Positions 33,271 to 41,710 of a stretch of 64,000 bases of DNA are shown one piece after another. Below the pieces are notes generated by a model. The model made no database searches. It saw only the letters and a program-made list of their open reading frames with translations, and was not told where the DNA came from. The stretch's first letter is position 1. Each line of letters starts with the position of its first letter. Position numbers and translations under genes: made by a program. Source of the DNA: Flavobacteriales bacterium (GTDB taxonomy: Bacteria; Bacteroidota; Bacteroidia; Flavobacteriales; Flavobacteriaceae); NCBI GenBank assembly GCA_017303755.1, contig JAFLBS010000004.1, positions 62,001 through 126,000 on the forward strand, read 5' to 3'.

Positions 33271-33648
33271 ATGAAAAAAGACCGTATTATTTTTTGGGTA
33301 GCTACTACACTCATTTTCTTATTTGAAGGTGTAATGCCAGCACTAACCTCACAATCTGAATTGGCAAAAGAAGGAATTCGTCATTTGGGTTATCCTGAAT
33401 ATTTTGGAAACATTTTGGTAGTTTTTAAAGTAATTGGAACGCTTATTTTAATGTGGCCAAATGCACCGAAATGGTTAAAAGAATGGTCGTATGCCGGATT
33501 TACATTCGATTTCATTTTTGCCAGTTTAAGTCATCTTTTTGTTGATGGATTTGGGTTCTATGCAGTATTCCCACTAATTGTTTTAGGAATCCTTTTGGTA
33601 TCCTATTCCTATTATCACAAAATCAATTCAACAAAACTAAGCGCCTAA
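33271..33648 (+). CDS. DoxX-like four-helix membrane protein
   Basis: 125 aa from MKKDRIIFWVATTLIFL. Four hydrophobic helices with the DoxX pattern: helix 1 ending FEGVMPALTS, helix 2 FGNILVVFKVIGTLILMWP, then FTFDFIFASLSHLF and VFPLIVLGILLVSYSYY. DoxX relatives are small membrane proteins linked to redox and thiol stress, with no defined catalytic residues here. First gene of a run of eight small genes. Confidence 0.8.
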   Translation: MKKDRIIFWVATTLIFLFEGVMPALTSQSELAKEGIRHLGYPEYFGNILVVFKVIGTLILMWPNAPKWLKEWSYAGFTFDFIFASLSHLFVDGFGFYAVFPLIVLGILLVSYSYYHKINSTKLSA

Positions 33649-33662
33649 TTTCAAAATTAATT

Positions 33663-33872
33663 ATGGTAGAAGTGTTTAAAACTAATGTTCAAAATCATTC
33701 TGATGCAGAACGATTAGCCTCTGAACTATCCAAGAAAAGTGATAGTTTAAAAATCAATTTCGATTTGAATGATTGTGATAACATTTTAAGAGTCGAAGCT
33801 AAAAAAATCAATCCATTGGAAATTATTGAATTGATGCATTCTAACGGTTTTCAATGCGAAGTAATTTTGTAA
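33663..33872 (+). CDS. Small HMA-fold-like protein without metal motif
   Basis: 69 aa. The predicted order beta-alpha-beta-beta-alpha-beta (VEVFKTNV, DAERLASELSKK, LKINFDL, ILRVEAK, NPLEIIELMHSNGF, CEVIL) resembles a heavy-metal-associated domain, but the CxxC metal-binding loop is absent. It follows the DoxX gene by 14 bases and precedes the next by 3, so it is co-transcribed. Function unknown. Confidence 0.7.
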   Translation: MVEVFKTNVQNHSDAERLASELSKKSDSLKINFDLNDCDNILRVEAKKINPLEIIELMHSNGFQCEVIL

Positions 33873-33875
33873 ACT

Positions 33876-34241
33876 ATGAATACAACCATTAAAACAATAG
33901 ACGAATACATTGCTACACAACCAAAAGAAGTGGCTTTGGTTTTAGAGCAAGTTCGGCAGACCATTCGCGATGTCATTCCGGAAGCTGAAGAAACCATTGG
34001 ATACGGAATTCCGACGTTTAAATACTACGGAAATTTAGTCCATTTTGCAGGCTATAAAAATCACATTGGTTTTTATCCTGGAGCAGCTGGAGTGGAAGCT
34101 TTTACAGATGAAATCAAAAAATACAACACATCGAAAGGAACGATACAATTTTTGTTAAATGAGCCAATTCCTTATGACTTAATAGCAAAAATTACTACTT
34201 TTCGAGTGCAACAAAACATAGAAAAAAAGAAAAAGAAATGA
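33876..34241 (+). CDS. DUF1801 (YdhG-like) protein
   Basis: 121 aa. Family features: IDEYIATQPKEVALVLEQVR at the N-terminus, then PEAEETIGYGIPTFKYYG and IGFYPGAAGVEAF. The family includes a protein reported as a frataxin-like iron chaperone in Bacillus, but many members have no known role. The C-terminus ends in a run of lysines and overlaps the next gene by 4 bases (ATGA). Confidence 0.85.
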   Translation: MNTTIKTIDEYIATQPKEVALVLEQVRQTIRDVIPEAEETIGYGIPTFKYYGNLVHFAGYKNHIGFYPGAAGVEAFTDEIKKYNTSKGTIQFLLNEPIPYDLIAKITTFRVQQNIEKKKKK

Positions 34242-34642
34242 TAACAGTACAAACTACAGTTCATGCTTCAATAGAAAAAGCATGGGAATTTTGGACACAA
34301 CCCGAACATGTAATGCAGTGGAATAATGCTTCTGATGATTGGCATTGTCCTAAAGCAAGTAACGATTTAAAAGTTGGCGGAAAATTCAATTATACTATGG
34401 CTTCTAAAGACGGAACTATGAGTTTTGATTTTGAAGGCGAATACTCAAAAGTAGACGATTTTTCATTGATTGAATACCATATTATTGATGGAAGAAAAGT
34501 AATTATTCAATTTGAGAAAACAGAAAACGGAGTTCAAATTACCGAATCATTTGATCCTGAAAATGTACATTCAGAAGAGTTACAACGAGATGGCTGGCAA
34601 GCGATTTTAGATAATTTTAAAAAACACTGCGAAAGCAATTAA
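34238..34642 (+). CDS. SRPBCC (AHSA1-like) protein, copy 1
   Basis: 134 aa START/Bet v1-like domain: VQTTVHASIEKAWEFWTQPEHVMQWNNASDDWH-type N-terminus, then FEGEYSKVDDFSLIEYHIIDGRKVIIQF, and a C-terminal helix ending NFKKHCESN. These proteins bind hydrophobic ligands in a deep pocket. Start overlaps the DUF1801 stop by 4 bases, so the two are translationally coupled. Confidence 0.88.
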   Translation: MITVQTTVHASIEKAWEFWTQPEHVMQWNNASDDWHCPKASNDLKVGGKFNYTMASKDGTMSFDFEGEYSKVDDFSLIEYHIIDGRKVIIQFEKTENGVQITESFDPENVHSEELQRDGWQAILDNFKKHCESN

Positions 34643-34645
34643 ATT

Positions 34646-35059
34646 ATGGCAACAAAACAAGTATGGCTGAATCTTCCAGTGAAGAACGCCTTAAAATCAA
34701 AAGAGTTCTTTACGCATTTAGGATTCACCTTTTTAGAAGAACGAACTACAGAACATTCGGCGTGTATGCTTTTGGGAGCAACCAATTTCGTTGTTATGCT
34801 CTTTGCAGAAGATATGTTCCAAAATTTCATACAACACGAAATTACTGACACTAGTAAATCATCTGAAGTATTGATTTCAGTGGATGCTGAAAGTCGTGAA
34901 GAAGTTGATGAATTAGCCCGAAAAGCCAAAGAAGCGGGCGGAATTGTTTATGGTGAACCAGGCGAAAATCAGGGTTGGATGTACGGTTGCGGATTTTGCG
35001 ATTTGGATGGACATCGTTGGAATGTATTGTACATGGATTTTTCTAAAATGCCGCAATAA
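34646..35059 (+). CDS. VOC-fold (glyoxalase-like) protein, copy 1
   Basis: 137 aa. Vicinal-oxygen-chelate fold with paired beta-alpha-beta3 modules; N-terminal LPVKNALKSKEFFTHLGFTF, later GWMYGCGFCDLDGHRWNVLY, whose Asp/His could bind metal. The presence of CACMLLGATNFVVMLFAEDMF-like segments suits the bleomycin-resistance/glyoxalase-like lineage. Substrate unknown. Starts 3 bases after the SRPBCC gene. Confidence 0.87.
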   Translation: MATKQVWLNLPVKNALKSKEFFTHLGFTFLEERTTEHSACMLLGATNFVVMLFAEDMFQNFIQHEITDTSKSSEVLISVDAESREEVDELARKAKEAGGIVYGEPGENQGWMYGCGFCDLDGHRWNVLYMDFSKMPQ

Positions 35060-35110
35060 TTCATCCATTTGACATTAAGGCTTTTAAACTCAAAAAAAAG
35101 TATAGCAAGT

Positions 35111-35473
35111 ATGCAAGAAACTGAAAAACATAACGAACGAATAGCCAAAATGACCTTTTCATCTGTTTATCCGCATTACATAACAAAAGTTCAGAGCAAA
35201 GGAAGAACACTTGATGAATTGCAACAAGTAATTGAATGGCTCACCGGATTTGACGCAAAAAAATTGCAGGAACTAATCGATGAGAAAGTCACTTTTGAAA
35301 CCTTCTTCGAACGAGCAACATTGCATCCCAATGCTCAACTCATTACAGGAGTAATTTGCGGTTACAGAATAGAAGAAATTGAAAACCCGTTAACCAAAAA
35401 AACTAGGTATTTAGACAAACTCATAGACGAATTAGCCAAAGGAAAAAAAATGGAAAAAATTTTACGTCAATAA
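35111..35473 (+). CDS. DUF2200 family protein
   Basis: 120 aa from the ATG at 35111 ([23 protein letters not shown]), which matches the usual start of this family; the longer frame begins with TTG at 35069 and adds 14 unrelated residues. The conserved core is [29 protein letters not shown]. Mostly helical. Function unknown. It follows the VOC gene after 51 bases, so co-transcription is likely. Confidence 0.82.
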   Translation: MQETEKHNERIAKMTFSSVYPHYITKVQSKGRTLDELQQVIEWLTGFDAKKLQELIDEKVTFETFFERATLHPNAQLITGVICGYRIEEIENPLTKKTRYLDKLIDELAKGKKMEKILRQ

Positions 35474-35535
35474 TACAATTCATCATCAATTACAAAACGA
35501 ACAGTAATGCGTTTATTCATAAAAATCATCAAATC

Positions 35536-35979
35536 ATGAAAAGACTAGAATTTACAATAGAAATTAATACTTCCATAGAAAAAATTTGGGAAACACTTTG
35601 GAACGATACAACCTACCGCGATTGGGTTTCTGTATTTTGCGAAGGAACCTATGTGAAAACCAATTGGAATGAAGGCGATAGCGTTCATTTTTTGACCCCA
35701 GATGGAAAAGGAATGAATAGTATCATCGAAAAAAAACTAGAACACCAATACATTGCCTTCAAACACATCAGTGAGTTGGAAAATTTTGAACCACAACCTG
35801 TTGATGAAACCACTTCTGAGTGGACTGGAGCAATGGAAATTTATGAATTAATCCCTAGCACATCTTCTGTAACTTTGAAAGTGTTGATGGATACCTTAGA
35901 AAAGTACATCGAGTATTTTGAAACCACTTTTCCGAAAGCACTAGAACGCGTGAAAACATTATCAGAAAACAATCAATAA
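35536..35979 (+). CDS. SRPBCC (AHSA1-like) protein, copy 2
   Basis: 147 aa. Typical fold sequence: LEFTIEINTSIEKIWETLWNDTTYRDW, then FEPQPVDETTSEWTGAMEIY and a C-terminal helix with FETTFPKALERVKTL. Only weakly similar to the copy at 34238, so it is an old paralog and not a fresh duplicate. Ligand unknown. Confidence 0.87.
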   Translation: MKRLEFTIEINTSIEKIWETLWNDTTYRDWVSVFCEGTYVKTNWNEGDSVHFLTPDGKGMNSIIEKKLEHQYIAFKHISELENFEPQPVDETTSEWTGAMEIYELIPSTSSVTLKVLMDTLEKYIEYFETTFPKALERVKTLSENNQ

Positions 35980-35990
35980 TCAATAAAAAA

Positions 35991-36431
35991 ATGGCAACAG
36001 TAAACCCTTATTTAATTTTTAACGGAAATTGCGAAGAAGCATTTCTGTTTTACAAATCAGTATTTGGCGGCGAATTCCCTTACATGGGAAGATTTAGTGA
36101 AATGCCGCCTTCTGACGATGAAAATTGTCCACCACCACCAGCAGATGAAGCCAACCGAATCATGCACGTTTGTTTACCCATCGGCAAAGAAACAACTTTG
36201 ATGGGAAGCGACAGTACCAGTCAGAGTGGCGATGTAATTGTTGGAACTAATATTTCGGTTTCAATCAATACCGATAGTCGTGAGGAAGCCGATAAAATAT
36301 TCAACGGACTTTCAGCTGGCGGAAATGTATTCATGCCAATGACGAACACTTTTTGGGGTGCCTATTTCGGGATGTTTACGGATAAATTCGGCATCAATTG
36401 GATGGTGAATTTTGACGAAATGCCAAAATAA
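35991..36431 (+). CDS. VOC-fold protein (PhnB-like), copy 2
   Basis: 146 aa. N-terminal YLIFNGNCEEAFLFYKSVFGGEF, then RIMHVCLPIGKETTLMGSD and MFTDKFGINWMVNFDEMPK at the end. This belongs to the PhnB-like branch of the VOC superfamily, distinct from copy 1. Last gene of the cluster; a repeat hairpin follows. Confidence 0.88.
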   Translation: MATVNPYLIFNGNCEEAFLFYKSVFGGEFPYMGRFSEMPPSDDENCPPPPADEANRIMHVCLPIGKETTLMGSDSTSQSGDVIVGTNISVSINTDSREEADKIFNGLSAGGNVFMPMTNTFWGAYFGMFTDKFGINWMVNFDEMPK

Positions 36432-36440
36432 CACCTTTTT

Positions 36441-36486
36441 GCCGCAGATTCGCAGATTTTCAAAGCTTAAACTGTGAATCTGTGGT
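36441..36486. repeat. Intergenic hairpin repeat (GCCGCAGATTC family)
   Basis: GCCGCAGATTCGCAGATTT pairs imperfectly with AAACTGTGAATCTGTGG. It fills the convergent gap between the VOC gene and the S41 peptidase. Related copies lie near 24970 and 42408. It may serve as a two-way terminator. Confidence 0.75.
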
Positions 36487-36494
36487 ATAAAAAA

Positions 36495-38078
36495 TTATTG
36501 CCTTTTACTTTTCACATCTTCTAAAATCCATTCTAATTCAGGATCTTTATTTGAGATTTTATCTTCTAAAGTCGGAATGATTTCTTTATCTGGAAAAATT
36601 CCTCTTCCGTCTACATCCGTTTGATTGATTGTTTTGATGTTCATCAATCCCAAACGCAAGGCAATTTTTGAATTAGGCAATTGTACGACAGGCATTATAC
36701 CAGCAACGGTTCCGTTGAAAGCGCCACCTGTTTCTTCACCTACAAAAGTTATGTTGGGATTCGATTTTAACGAAGACGCAACAATACAAGCAGCAGAGAA
36801 ACTTCCGCCATTAATCAATACGTACACTTTTCCAGAAAAATAATTGGGACTGTTTTTTTGTGGTCGTGAACCTACTAATTTGTAGTAGTACTTTCCGTCA
36901 TCGTTCTTAGTGGTTCTGAAATAGGAAAATCCCATATAAAATGGATAAGCAGCTGCTAAAAATGGATACGACAATTTCGGCGCCGAACGAAATGCGCCCC
37001 ATTTCCACATACTGGTTTTTGAAGTTACTTCAGCAGGTTGCAGTATCGTATATTCTTTGTCGGTAAGATACGAATACAAATCAACCGCATCCGAAACTCT
37101 TCCACCAGGATTATCACGTAAATCAATCACTAACGTTCTGATGTTCATCTTTTTAATCGAATCAAAAAATTCATCATATACTCTGTAATATCTACCTTGA
37201 GAGAAGTTTTTGATTTTTAAAATCGCCACTGAACTGTCCGTTGGAACTACTTTTAAACTTTTGACGTATTCTTTACTGGTAGCATCAAAACCATAAATTC
37301 GTTTGAGTTTTTTCTCTTTTTTGAGTTTGGCTTTGTCGACAGGAGTTTTAGAGACAATCTTTGCCGAATCTTTCACTACAGTAGTAGCTTTAACAACAGG
37401 CTTATTTCGAGAAACAACCTTAGTAAACAACGAATCTTTTTTCTTGAAAACATACGTCAAGCTATCATTAATTCCGATTTCATTGGTCATAAAAAGAGAA
37501 AAACGTTTTCCAAATGATTTTCGAATGAACGTAGAATTGAAACCATCGGAAGTAAACGATTTTCTGTATTTTGAAAAAAGAAGTTGAGGAGTTGTTTCGT
37601 TTACTGAAACGACTTCTGTTCCTTCTTCGATTTTGTTCTTTTTGGATTTACTTTTAACGACATACAATTTCTCTGCTTTCCATTCAAAAACAAACTGAGA
37701 TAATGGTCCGTCACCACTCTTTTTCAACCGTTTGGCTTCTTTTTTAGAAACTCTTTTAGAAACGGGCGTCATGCTCATGTGACCTTGGCGTACTGAAGCA
37801 ATCACCGGACTAATTACAAAATAAAACTCCTTACTCGTCATGGGTTTTGACACCACATTTCGGATGCTATCAAACTTATAATTGAGCTGTTCTTTGGAAA
37901 TATAACCGTACAAATTAGGATAATAACGTTCTAATTTGCGTTGGGTAAAATCAATATCTTTTTGCAGTTGTTCTGCTGGAATGGGTTGTTCTAATTTTTT
38001 GTTGAATTGATTGACTGAAGTACAGTTGGTCAATACAATTGAAATCAAAACCAAAAATCCAAGGGTGCTTTTGTGCAT
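36495..38078 (-). CDS. S41 family peptidase, lipoprotein
   Basis: 527 aa. The N-terminus is a lipobox signal: TNCTS with Cys near 19. Residues about 30-230 form a helical cap-like domain; from about 280 the tail-specific-protease fold appears (VAILKIKNFSQGRYYR, VIDLRDNPGG, VYVLINGGSFSAACIVASSL with the likely catalytic Ser near 450, FVGEETGGAFNGT). A Lys-rich stretch (about 230-270) inserts in the middle. The canonical PDZ domain of CtpA is not evident. It probably acts in the periplasm on unknown proteins. Confidence 0.85.
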   Translation of the reverse strand: MHKSTLGFLVLISIVLTNCTSVNQFNKKLEQPIPAEQLQKDIDFTQRKLERYYPNLYGYISKEQLNYKFDSIRNVVSKPMTSKEFYFVISPVIASVRQGHMSMTPVSKRVSKKEAKRLKKSGDGPLSQFVFEWKAEKLYVVKSKSKKNKIEEGTEVVSVNETTPQLLFSKYRKSFTSDGFNSTFIRKSFGKRFSLFMTNEIGINDSLTYVFKKKDSLFTKVVSRNKPVVKATTVVKDSAKIVSKTPVDKAKLKKEKKLKRIYGFDATSKEYVKSLKVVPTDSSVAILKIKNFSQGRYYRVYDEFFDSIKKMNIRTLVIDLRDNPGGRVSDAVDLYSYLTDKEYTILQPAEVTSKTSMWKWGAFRSAPKLSYPFLAAAYPFYMGFSYFRTTKNDDGKYYYKLVGSRPQKNSPNYFSGKVYVLINGGSFSAACIVASSLKSNPNITFVGEETGGAFNGTVAGIMPVVQLPNSKIALRLGLMNIKTINQTDVDGRGIFPDKEIIPTLEDKISNKDPELEWILEDVKSKRQ

Positions 38079-38111
38079 ATAATTTTATTTTTTAAATAAC
38101 ATCGCGGTATA

Positions 38112-38119
38112 CAAAACTA
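38112..38119 (-). promoter_or_regulatory. -7 element of the S41 peptidase gene
   Basis: Minus-strand TAGTTTTG matches TAnnTTTG and lies 33 bases before the ATG. Confidence 0.45.
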
Positions 38120-38161
38120 TCGATTTTATTTAGGCTGAAGTAAAACCGCAAAACAATAATT

Positions 38162-39265
38162 TTATTTTAGATGTTTTTCCATCATGTTAATGGCTTGAGT
38201 TTTTAAAACTTCGTAATCAAAATCGTCATTAAAACCCAAACCCGAGTTGATGTGTGCATCGCCCAAATTAGCACACAGCATGTATTTTGTACCACCCAAT
38301 TCTAATGATACACGAGAAAACTCGGTTTGTACCCTAAACACAATAGTTCCTTCATGGTCTTGTACATAAAAAATGTGCTTGTTGTAAATTGCGTTTTTGC
38401 TTTCATTTTCGTAACGTTCAAAAACTAATACAGTATAGTTATTCCATTTGAATTGATCAAAGCAAAACATATCTTTTAGATTATCAGTCAACAGTCCTTT
38501 TTTGTAGGCATCGTAAAGTTTATCTTTATAAGGTTTTGCCTTATCGTACTCTTTTAAACGATAATACACCTGAATAAGTTTGGAATACGCGTGGTAATCG
38601 GAAGGATTCATATCGATGATTTCCAAAAAAGCGGGTTCAGCTTTGGCGTGATTACCTTTTAATGATTCCAACAACCCAATATTAAACAGCGCATTGGTAT
38701 AGGATTCGGTATCTTTTAAAACTTTAGATTTGGCAAAATAATAGGCTTCTAATGCCTTGTCATGATCATTTAAATCCGAATAAATCTGCCCTATCATAGA
38801 AAAAGCTCTACTCGGACAATTCGGTTGCTCGATGGCTTTTTTATAGGATTGAAGTGCCATTTCGAGGTTTTTTGATTGATAATACGATTCGCCCAACCCA
38901 ATTAAACATTGTGGATCATTAGGATTATTTTTCAAACTACTTTGAAAGGTTTCAATAGCGTCAGTATAGCGTTTCATATAATTTAAAGTAGAAGCTTTAA
39001 TAAAGTAAGCTGCTACTTGTTGTGGATCTTTTTGAATTGACAAATCCATCCATTTGATGCAATTAGGATCGTCTTCTTTCATATAGTATGCAAATCCGAT
39101 TTGGTACAATGCGTTCGATGAGTAATCCTCTTTTTTATTGGCGTAGAGTTCGATGATTTTATCGTACTCCCGATTTTCATATAGGAAATCCAAACTGTCT
39201 TGGTTTTGACTGTACGTTACCAAGCTGTAAATTGCTAACACTAAAGAAAGAATGATTTTTTTCAT
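38162..39265 (-). CDS. Secreted tetratricopeptide repeat protein
   Basis: 367 aa from the ATG at 39263-39265, which begins a clear signal peptide (MKKIILSLVLAIYSLVTYSQ). The frame runs open 15 codons further upstream, but those residues would spoil the signal. About seven TPR units are visible between residues 25 and 245, e.g. AIETFQSSLKNNPNDPQCLIG and ALQSYKKAIEQPNCPSRAF. The C-terminal 110 residues are a beta-rich domain of unknown type (YTVLVFERYENESKN). Periplasmic scaffold or chaperone role is plausible. Confidence 0.85.
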   Translation of the reverse strand: MKKIILSLVLAIYSLVTYSQNQDSLDFLYENREYDKIIELYANKKEDYSSNALYQIGFAYYMKEDDPNCIKWMDLSIQKDPQQVAAYFIKASTLNYMKRYTDAIETFQSSLKNNPNDPQCLIGLGESYYQSKNLEMALQSYKKAIEQPNCPSRAFSMIGQIYSDLNDHDKALEAYYFAKSKVLKDTESYTNALFNIGLLESLKGNHAKAEPAFLEIIDMNPSDYHAYSKLIQVYYRLKEYDKAKPYKDKLYDAYKKGLLTDNLKDMFCFDQFKWNNYTVLVFERYENESKNAIYNKHIFYVQDHEGTIVFRVQTEFSRVSLELGGTKYMLCANLGDAHINSGLGFNDDFDYEVLKTQAINMMEKHLK

Positions 39266-39320
39266 AAGTTGTTGATTAATTTGTAGTTTTTTTGTGCATT
39301 TGTTGTACATCCGATTGAAA

Positions 39321-39328
39321 CAAACTTA
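39321..39328 (-). promoter_or_regulatory. -7 element of the TPR gene
   Basis: Minus-strand TAAGTTTG matches TAnnTTTG; the signal-peptide ATG is about 55 bases downstream. Confidence 0.45.
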
Positions 39329-39403
39329 CATATTTTTTTGTGAGAGTTAAAACTTTATGTTCATGTTCACATTGCTAAAGTCACTTAACTCTGAGCTATA
39401 TTA

Positions 39404-39436
39404 AAAAAATCCGCAAAGTCGGTAGACATTTGCGGA
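39404..39436 (-). terminator. Strong Rho-independent terminator on the minus strand
   Basis: TCCGCAAA and TTTGCGGA form a perfect 8-bp stem with a 12-base loop, followed on the minus strand by seven T. It lies about 125 bases beyond the glmM stop and beyond a first hairpin at 39506-39536, so it would end a short extra transcript or act as a backup. Confidence 0.8.
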
Positions 39437-39505
39437 GCATTTTGTGGTACTCTTCGTGAAGTTGGTGAAAATTTTTCTGCATAAGAATATCTTTTTTAAA
39501 CAATA

Positions 39506-39536
39506 AACCTGACCGATTTCAACAACCAGTCAGGTT
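39506..39536 (-). terminator. Hairpin immediately downstream of glmM
   Basis: AACCTGAC (39506-39513) and GTCAGGTT (39529-39536) form an 8-bp stem with a 15-base loop. On the minus strand it is followed by a T-rich tract (TTATTGTTTAAA), a weaker terminator than the one at 39404. Confidence 0.6.
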
Positions 39537-39562
39537 CTATTTTTTCATCAAAAACTGTGCAA

Positions 39563-40951
39563 TTAAATTCCAGCAACCGCTTTTATTTCATCTATGATTC
39601 GCAAAGCCAACGCATCGGCTTCAGCTTGTGTTGGTGCTTCGGTATAAATTCGAATGATAGGTTCGGTATTCGATTTTCGCAAATGAACCCATTCCGTTGG
39701 GAAATCAATTTTCACACCATCAATGGTCGAAATATTTTCGTTCTTATATTTTTCGGTCATCGCTTCCAAAATCGCATCCACATCTATTTGAGGCGTCAAC
39801 TCGATTTTATTTTTACTCATATAATACTGCGGATAACTTGCTCGCAATTCAGCTACCGTCATTTCTAAACTCGCCAAATGCGTTAAAAACAAGGCAACTC
39901 CAACCAAACTGTCTCTTCCGTAGTGCAATTCTGGGTAAATGATTCCGCCGTTTCCTTCTCCGCCAATAATTGCATTGGTCGCTTTCATTAACTCTACTAC
40001 ATTCACTTCGCCCACAGCACTGGCTTGATAACTTCCGTTGTGTTTGTTGGTGATGTCTCTCAACGCACGAGAAGATGACATATTTGAAACAGTATTTCCT
40101 GGAGTTTTGCTCAATACGTAATCGGCTACAGCAACCAAAGTATATTCTTCGCCAAACATTTCACCGTCATTCGAAATGAAGGCCAAACGATCAACATCAG
40201 GATCAACAACAATTCCGAAATCGGCTTTTTCTTCCACAACCAACTTACAAATGTCACCTAAATGTTCTTTTAAAGGTTCTGGATTGTGTGGAAAATGACC
40301 GTTCGGTTCGCAGTACAATTTGACTACTTCTACGCCCATTTGTTCGAGCAAATTCGGGATTACTATTCCACCAGTAGAATTAACTCCATCCACTACTACT
40401 TTGAATTTTCTTTTGGCAACCGCTTCTGCATCTACCAAAGGTAATTCCAACACCTCATCGATATGAATGTCCATATACGAATCGTTAATCGTAATTTCTC
40501 CCAACGAATCCACATCCACAAAATCAAAAGCTTCGGCTTCGGCAATTTCTAAAATTTTAGCACCATCGGCACCGCTTAAAAATTCGCCTTTTTCGTTCAA
40601 TAATTTCAATGCATTCCATTGTTTCGGATTGTGAGAAGCTGTTAAAATGATTCCGCCATCCGCTTTTTCCAAAGGAACAGCCACTTCTACAGTTGGTGTA
40701 GTGGATAAACCTAAATCGATCACATCAATGCCCAATCCGACTAAAGTATTGACCACCAAATTATGAATCATTGGTCCAGAAATACGAGCATCACGACCGA
40801 TTACTACTTTTAGCTTATCTTTTGAAATATTATTTTTAAGAAAAGTTCCGTATGCCGAAGCAAATTTCACAGCATCCACTGGAGTAAGATTATCGCCAAC
40901 TTTTCCGCCTATAGTTCCGCGAATTCCGGATATTGATTTTATTAAAGTCAT
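39563..40951 (-). CDS. glmM: Phosphoglucosamine mutase
   Basis: 462 aa from the ATG at 40949-40951 (MTLIKSISGIRGTIGG), the standard beginning of the family; 22 upstream codons come from a repeat and are rejected. Motifs: substrate phosphoserine loop TASHNPKQWNALKLLN (about 98-113), metal-binding DPDVDRLAF (about 245-255), sugar loop GGEGNGGIIYP, and phosphate-binding RKSNTEPIIRIYTEAP. It converts glucosamine-6-phosphate to glucosamine-1-phosphate for peptidoglycan and lipid A synthesis. Divergent from the ACP phosphodiesterase gene. Confidence 0.93.
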   Translation of the reverse strand: MTLIKSISGIRGTIGGKVGDNLTPVDAVKFASAYGTFLKNNISKDKLKVVIGRDARISGPMIHNLVVNTLVGLGIDVIDLGLSTTPTVEVAVPLEKADGGIILTASHNPKQWNALKLLNEKGEFLSGADGAKILEIAEAEAFDFVDVDSLGEITINDSYMDIHIDEVLELPLVDAEAVAKRKFKVVVDGVNSTGGIVIPNLLEQMGVEVVKLYCEPNGHFPHNPEPLKEHLGDICKLVVEEKADFGIVVDPDVDRLAFISNDGEMFGEEYTLVAVADYVLSKTPGNTVSNMSSSRALRDITNKHNGSYQASAVGEVNVVELMKATNAIIGGEGNGGIIYPELHYGRDSLVGVALFLTHLASLEMTVAELRASYPQYYMSKNKIELTPQIDVDAILEAMTEKYKNENISTIDGVKIDFPTEWVHLRKSNTEPIIRIYTEAPTQAEADALALRIIDEIKAVAGI

Positions 40952-40992
40952 TGTTTTTCTTTTTGTTTCTGATGACAAATATATTAAGATGT

Positions 40993-41107
40993 GTCTCGCA
41001 AAGTCGCAAAGTCGCAAAGTTTTTTTTAAAAATTTATTTTCTACATTTTTGGTAAAGTTTACTATATTTACGATTAATTGTCTTTGTGCCTTTGTGCCTT
41101 TGCGAGA
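40993..41107. repeat. Imperfect inverted repeat (TCTCGCAAAG...CTTTGCGAGA)
   Basis: Left arm: TCTCGCAAAG followed by two TCGCAAAG units (40993 on). Right arm: CTTTGTGC, CTTTGTGC, CTTTGCGAGA (to about 41107), the reverse complement with several changes. It fills the gap between divergent glmM and the ACP phosphodiesterase gene and so lies over their promoters. Related to the element at 54822. Confidence 0.75.
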
Positions 41108-41115
41108 AACAGAAA

Positions 41116-41709
41116 ATGAATTTCCTAGCCCACATCTATCTTTCTGGCGACAACGATTTACTGAAAATCGGGAATTTCATGGCGGATAGTATTCGCGGTC
41201 ATCATTATTTGGATTATCCTGAAGAAATTAAAAAAGGCATTTTATTACATCGATACATTGACACATTTACGGATGCTCATCCGATTTATCGCAAAAGCAA
41301 ACACCGATTACACGAGAAATACGGCCATTATTCGGGTGTGATTATGGATATTGTGTACGATCATTTTCTAGCCAAAAACTGGAGTCAGTATTCGAATGAA
41401 AAATTGGAAGATTATTCTGAATCGTTCTACAATTTGCTCAAAGAAAATTATGATGTGCTGACCGAAAAAATCAAAGGAATGTTACCCTACATGATTGCCC
41501 GAAATTGGTTGGTGAGTTATGCTTCAATTGCTGGCTTGGAGATGATTTTGTTTCAGATGGATCATCGGACTAAAAATCGGGTAAACATGCACAAAGCGAT
41601 TGTAGAAATTCAGCAATTTTATACTGAATTTGAAGAAGAATTTACCTTGTTTTTTGAGGAATTGCAGCAGCATTGTCACGAAAAATTAATTGAATTGAAT
41701 CAACATTAA
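41116..41709 (+). CDS. Acyl carrier protein phosphodiesterase (AcpH-type, DUF479)
   Basis: 197 aa from the ATG at 41116 (MNFLAHIYLSGDNDLLKIGNF); an open frame 10 codons longer begins inside the repeat and is rejected. Family motifs: FLAHIYLS, GNFMADSIRG, KGILLHRYIDTFTDAHP and VYDHFLAKNW, with the His/Asp residues of an HD-like metal site. It removes 4'-phosphopantetheine from holo-ACP in Proteobacteria; in Bacteroidetes the role is inferred. The next gene starts 1 base later. Confidence 0.85.
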   Translation: MNFLAHIYLSGDNDLLKIGNFMADSIRGHHYLDYPEEIKKGILLHRYIDTFTDAHPIYRKSKHRLHEKYGHYSGVIMDIVYDHFLAKNWSQYSNEKLEDYSESFYNLLKENYDVLTEKIKGMLPYMIARNWLVSYASIAGLEMILFQMDHRTKNRVNMHKAIVEIQQFYTEFEEEFTLFFEELQQHCHEKLIELNQH

Positions 41710-41710
41710 A

